Below are positions 59,411 through 64,000 of a stretch of DNA of 64,000 nt, piece after piece. Source of the DNA: Nannochloropsis salina CCMP1776 (taxonomy: Eukaryota > Sar > Eustigmatophyceae > Eustigmatales > Monodopsidaceae); NCBI GenBank assembly GCA_004565275.1, contig SDOX01000005.1, positions 1,430,353 through 1,494,352 on the forward strand, written 5' to 3'. A program made the position numbers and the translations under genes. Under the pieces are notes generated by a model. That model ran no database searches. It saw only the letters and a program-made list of their open reading frames with translations, and was not told where the DNA came from. How positions within the stretch are numbered: position 1 is the stretch's first letter; every line of letters begins with the position of its first letter.

Positions 59411-60987
59411 ATGGTGGAAACCGCCGCCCGGGTCATCAATTTTAGCGGCGTCCTAGGCACGGCTCCCACCATCGCCACGGGAGCAAGAGGAGTGACCGAT
59501 TTTCGACACGTAAAACGTGCCGCAGCTTATGGAGAAGGAAGCGGCAATGAGGAAGGGGGGCTGATGGTTTGGGGTCATGGGCATGAGGCTCCAATACCCT
59601 CTAAACCATTGCAGCAGCCAGAAGAGACGCACTCAAAGCAGAGAAAAAGGAAATTGAACAAGCGAGGGAACCAGAGTGAGGTAGATGAGCAGGAAGTGCC
59701 TGATTTAGAAGAGGAGCCAGACAGGTAGAGTGGGGGGATAAAGTGTGCTTCTGCCCATTATGACACATCCGAAAAGGGGAGTCAGCGAAACAGATGACGC
59801 AGTACATCCCATTCATACCCGTACACACATTGCCATGCCCGTGCACACATCGCCACCAACCCAGGCGCCTAAAGCCAAACGCGGACGCTCTGAGAAGGAT
59901 CATGGGCACGGTCCACGGGCACAACCAGCGGGTGATGGAGAGCGTTGGGAGGGTTCAGGACTTTAAAACGGGCGACGAATCGGTGGAAGAGCACAGTAAG
60001 GAAGCCGAGGGAGGGGGCGGGGAAGGAGATACGGAGTGTTTTGCAGGGATTGCTTGTAGACGCATATTGCAAGCTCGGCCTCCACGTCGAGAGCCCGCGT
60101 CGTGGGGGGCGTGCATCCGTAGACCGGGCAATGCTGATCGTATCCCTCTTTCTCTGCTCCCTTTCCATGATTTTCTGCGACAAGTTGTTGTTAATGCTGC
60201 TGTGGAGATATTGAGGCTCGCTCGATGTTATCAAGTCGGAATTACTTTCCAAGATCCCTCTTTAGCAGAGGCGGCCGCGCGGGCTCTGGACAGAGAGGGC
60301 GAGGAGGAAGGGAGGGAGGAACCGAGAGAGGGTGCGACAGCGCCGCGAGATCATCCATCCTCCTCGGGACTGGCCGGGCAGGTGGGGACGGAGACTTCCC
60401 TGTGCGGTTTGGAAGGGGAAGGAGCAGGCGCCTTGGGTGTGACGCCGGCGCTTCGGAAACGGCGGAGAGGGGGAAGGGGCACTTTATTCGGGAAGGCGTT
60501 CGCGGCTCTGGTGAGGGTGTCTGGGAAGGAAGGGGGTGAGGAAGGGACGAAGATGGGAGGGAAAAATGGGCCGAGGGCAGGGGGTCAGCCCCTCCCCGGT
60601 GGGAGAGGGATAGGGGCCTCGAAAGGCCGGGCGTTGGCCGTAAAAATGGTCGACAAGGAGAGGGTGGCGGTCGCCAAATTTAATCATGGCGCGGGAGAAC
60701 CCGAGGCGGTTGCGACGCGGGGGCCCGTAACGGCAACTTCAACCGTTACAAAGGGGCGAAAGCGACAGCGAGTCGCCACGGTCCCTGTCCTAGGGGACAG
60801 GGGAAGCGAGGGAGGAGGTGGCAACGGTATGAGGGAGGCTTGTGGTGTCGGTGCAAGCGGAGGGGCGGGAGTACGGAGAAGGCTCTCGGGGGGAAAAGGC
60901 AGGAAAGCTAACGGGGCCGCGCGCGGCTTTCAGGCGGCCATCTCAGGGATCCTCTCAGCAGGTGGGGGTGGGACGAAAGGGAAATGA
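59411..60987 (+). CDS. Basic, probably nuclear protein of unknown function
   Basis: Three-exon model: 59411..59724, 59865..59995, 60185..60987; phases agree, 415 aa. The N-terminal ~105 residues are polar with a basic cluster (KQRKRKLNKRG) and an acidic end (EVPDLEEEPD). The middle is the most ordered part: NADALRRIMGTVHGHNQRVM, then VNAAVEILRLARCYQ and VGITFQDPSLAEAAARALD, probably helical. The C-terminal half is Gly/Arg/Lys-rich with several nuclear-localisation-like clusters (RKRRRGGRG, KGRKRQR). I do not recognise a domain. The third exon's acceptor is CAAG, a weaker site. The unspliced frame also stays open, so the second intron needs transcript support. Confidence 0.5.
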
Positions 60988-62336
60988 AGGCACTGACAGG
61001 AAGGGGAAGGGCTCACGCGTGTATTTTTTAATAAAGCCATGTAAAAAGAACCATGTCTCACGTCTGTGCCTGGTACCGAGGAGGCTGTATGGGATTTAAG
61101 TTAAATGGGACCCTTGTGGTCAGTCTGGTGAGAATCACTCTCATGCTTCACCACGGCCCCATGCCGTCGACCGCGGACTTGCCACATGTACTTTGAATAC
61201 AATGTTTTTTTTGTGTAGGAGGCTCTTGTCGATTATTTCACCAGTAAATATACCCCCGGCAATGCGCAACAAGACACAGAGGCAAGCGGACCACGAATCC
61301 CCCCGGTTAAGGCCTTCAGCTCCACTGTCCGTGGGGACCACGCATTGGTACCGCTACCATATGCTTTTTCTTTAATTTTTCCCTCTCTATTTTGTTCTCA
61401 ATCGGGTTAACCTGGCACGCTCCGTCTCACGTCGTAACGCGTGTCGGCGGACCACAAGGCAAGTTAGGCACGGAATCATCCATTTGTTCGACCTCTTTTG
61501 TGATTTTAAATCTCCCTCTTCCTCCAAAATCATGCCAGAAAGAGCTGAAAAGACCATTTGTTCAAATTTGAACCCTTTCACTTCATTGTTATTGTAAAGC
61601 AAACGGTAAGGGTGTGCCGTGCCCCATCAATGAGGCAAAGTTCAGATAATAATGTGAAATTCATTCAGTGGGACCCACAGTCTTCATAAATCCCACCAAA
61701 ATCTTCAACCTTAATTGTATTTATCAATGCGACTGCCAACTTTTTTGAATACATCTCGAAATTATTGCCCCAAAGCAGCGGAAAAACCCTCGAGGGGGGG
61801 GGTTCCAGGGAGGTCGGCAGTCAGCCAGCAGGCTTCAACTCTCTTGTCAGCGGCTTGGTCTGAGGTCTTTGTGAACGTCTTCTCGCGCGCAAGCCCCCAC
61901 ACCGCGGGACGTCGCATGGTTACATGTGCACGTGCTTTTTGTTTCTTATGTGTGGGGGCCTGAAGGATCTGAGGCTGGGGTTAGTGCCGCAGGTGTGTTT
62001 GTTGTATCCAAAGTGCTTTTTTCTTCTTCAACTTCTCGTTTACATGCCCCTTGGGTGGCGAGAAGGGCTGCCAAGCCTGAAACTTGTTTCACAGATTCTT
62101 TCAAAACACACAGTTATAAAATGACGACCTTAGTCTTATGGTGGCCTTGGTATTTTTCTCCTATCCACGTTATCTTTCGAAGAGATTTTCCTCAGAGCCC
62201 TCTCTCCCCTTCTTCCTGTTCCAAAACTTCAAGCTCGCATCCAGAAATCCGAGGCCCAGCAGAAAGACAGGTCATTTGATGCGCACACGATTGAACACAC
62301 ATTATCACGCCAATCTACAACGCTAGTGACACACAT
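60988..62336. other. Intergenic region
   Basis: About 1.35 kb between two plus-strand genes. It should hold the promoter and leader of the Myb-like gene. Only short frames (for example 61387-61602 on the minus strand) without domains. Confidence 0.5.
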
Positions 62337-63168
62337 ATGTCGGGTCAAGCCATCGACGGTGGTGGAATGACCTCAACAACGTCCTACCATCCTCTGCAGG
62401 AGCAGCCGGTCCATCCACAGCACCAACAGCCTCCCCCTCACCACCACCCCCACCACCCCCACTACCCACTCAGTCATCATCAACCATGTCAATCGGCTCC
62501 ACAGACAGCAGGGTTGTCGCTCTCAACTGGGCCTGGGTTTAATTTTCGGGGGCCTGTCTACCCCCATATCATGCCTCAACATTCTCTGTACCTCTCTGCA
62601 TCTGGGCCCCAACTCAATGGCAGAGAGCGAGACCGGCCGGAAAACGGCATGCTCTATCCCGAATATTTCTCGGTCAATCCTTCTTCACATCCCCGCGCCC
62701 ATGCCTACAATGGGATCTCGGCTTCGGGGGGTATGGTTGCCTCGTCAGCTCCTGTTCCCTCCGCCTCTGTGCCTGCCCGGCCATTGGCAAGCCCAACTTC
62801 CACATTACCTGGAGGCTACTGCCCTGCTCCAAGTGCGCTGCCTCCTTCCTCTCACTCCTACTCGCTCCAGGAGGGAGGACTGGTCAAGGCACCTCTCCCG
62901 CCTTCACTGGCGTCTGGGACGTCCCCCCCCTTGTCCCCCCCCCCTAGCTCGACTTGCACCAATTCTGTGGCTGATCCTTTGCAGCACCACGCCGTGTATC
63001 AAGCACAGTACCTTGTTTGTAAGCCTGGCCATCCTGGAGGAGAAAAGGGAAGTGGGAGAGGCGAAGGAGAGAAGGAGGGGGGCCGGGGGCAACAGCACAG
63101 AACGACACCTTCGTCACCACCACCACCACCACAGCAGCAGCAGCAGCAGCCGCAGCAGCAGCAGCAGC

Positions 63169-63202
<34 letters not shown>

Positions 63203-63790
63203 GCAACAACAGCAACAACAACAACAACAACAACGACTACAGCAGCAACAACAACAACAACAACAACACCAACACCAACAACAACAGCAACAACAGCAAC
63301 AACAGCAAACACCATCACAGCAACAACGACAAGAACAAGAACAACCACAACAACAACAACAACTTATCGACGAACAGCAACAGCAGCAGTCACACCAGCA
63401 TCCGCACAGCTCGAGGACGACGGCATGCGCCAGTCCCGCTATCATGAAAGAACGCCGGCAGAAAGGTTGGTGGCGCAATGGTCGCTGGTCCGATCAAGAG
63501 TTAAGGTATCTGGACGTGCTCAAGCAAGACTTCGAGGACGGTACGTGCCAGATTATTTTCTTTCCCTCCTACCCCGTCCTCTCTGCCTCTTCCCTTGCTT
63601 GGCATCTCTTGCTCCCTTCCTTCCTCCCTCTCCCCCGGCCCTGACTGCTCTCTCCTGTCCACGCGAGATTTCTCTCACCGTTCCCCTTCTCTCCCTCCCT
63701 CCCTCCCTCCTTCCCTCCTTTCGTACTCCGTGCTACAGGTGTGCTGGATAACGGGCTCGAGGAAGGAACCACTTTCCGGCTGTACGCAAG
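62337..63790 (+). CDS. Poly-Gln Myb-like DNA-binding protein (3' part outside window)
   Basis: Two exons in the window: 62337..63540 and 63739..63790, phase 1 junction; the second ends at a GTGAGA donor, so the gene continues to the right. The first ~250 residues are His/Pro/Ser-rich and disordered. A long poly-Gln region (about residues 265-360) comes next. The ordered part begins at GWWRNGRWSDQELRYLDVLK and continues DFEDGVLDNGLEEGTTFRLYA. I associate this pattern (GRW..E...Y...L...F..G.L....GTT.R) with a Myb/SANT-like domain found in stramenopile proteins. It is probably a transcription regulator; targets are unknown. The poly-Gln length may vary between strains or be mis-assembled. Confidence 0.75.
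63130..63395 (+). repeat. CAA/CAG repeat encoding poly-Gln
   Basis: Long imperfect CAA/CAG array, mostly CAA, encoding an almost pure Gln tract with scattered His and Pro in the Myb-like gene. Confidence 0.9.
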
Positions 63791-64000
63791 GTGAGAGCGG
63801 AAGGGGGAAGGGGAGGGAGGGCCGGAGGGAGGGAGGGAGGGAGGAAGGGGAAGAGGGGATGAATAACAGAAGAAGAACCGCCGTCGGGAATTGCAAAACC
63901 GGATGATGGCTTGAATAAGACGGTAGAAGGAGGGATCCTGAGCGAAAAAGGCCGAAAAAGGCCACCATCGAAGAGAAGGCGGGCCTGAGGGAGGGAGGGA

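Noticed and set aside
1-64000. tRNA genes, CRISPR arrays, transposons, phage or viral genes
   Set aside because: Reading both strands by eye, I saw no cloverleaf with A and B boxes, no spaced direct repeats, and no transposase, integrase or capsid motifs. A tRNAscan-SE and RepeatMasker run would be decisive.

Overview
This is nuclear DNA from a eukaryotic alga, most likely a stramenopile close to Nannochloropsis/Microchloropsis (Eustigmatophyceae). The reasons are: intron-rich protein genes with GT..AG introns; introns full of GGGA/CCCT purine or pyrimidine tracts; plastid proteins that start with a signal peptide ending in an A-F junction (SufD and the PPIase/ABC protein); a fungal-type Zn2Cys6-PAS regulator; and a C-terminal domain that I associate with stramenopile Myb-like proteins. 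The organism is inferred, not proved. There are no bacterial operons, CRISPR arrays, recognisable transposons or clear tRNAs. One 100-N assembly gap lies at 40515-40614.

Layout, left to right: plastid sufD (-, runs off the left edge); a SLC35B-type PAPS/nucleotide-sugar transporter (+, 6 exons); a short mitochondrial lipoyl-domain protein (+, 7 exons); a Zn2Cys6-PAS-polyGln transcription factor (+); a secretory-pathway DnaJ (-, with a probable one-base assembly error); the centriole cartwheel protein SAS-6 (+); a secreted protein with an internal duplication (+); an FZL/mitofusin-like dynamin GTPase (-, 14 exons); a sphingolipid desaturase (+, 7 exons); an intronless multi-pass class-3 lipase (+); a plastid-targeted gene that appears to join a trigger-factor-like PPIase to an ABC half-transporter (-); a Gln/Pro-rich membrane-protein candidate across the N gap (-); a type II NADH dehydrogenase (+); glutamate decarboxylase (+, 15 exons); a possible 100-aa small protein (+); a long unknown secreted/membrane protein (-); an unknown basic nuclear protein (+); and a poly-Gln Myb-like protein (+, runs off the right edge).

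I rebuilt the gene models by hand from splice sites, reading phase and protein conservation. For most genes every exon junction keeps phase, which is the main support for the models. Functions cover plastid Fe-S assembly, mitochondrial pyruvate and NADH metabolism, GABA/glutamate metabolism, sphingolipid and acyl-lipid metabolism, organelle membrane dynamics, and transcription. Neighbours do not form pathways. Several pairs are divergent and may share promoters: 2017-3376, 15887-17308, 27991-28520, 43552-43939 and 58490-59410.

The points most worth checking are the PPIase/ABC fusion, the introns whose two ends carry complementary GGGA and CCCT tracts, the Zn2Cys6-PAS regulator, SAS-6 in what looks like a coccoid alga, and a lipoyl protein with no catalytic domain.
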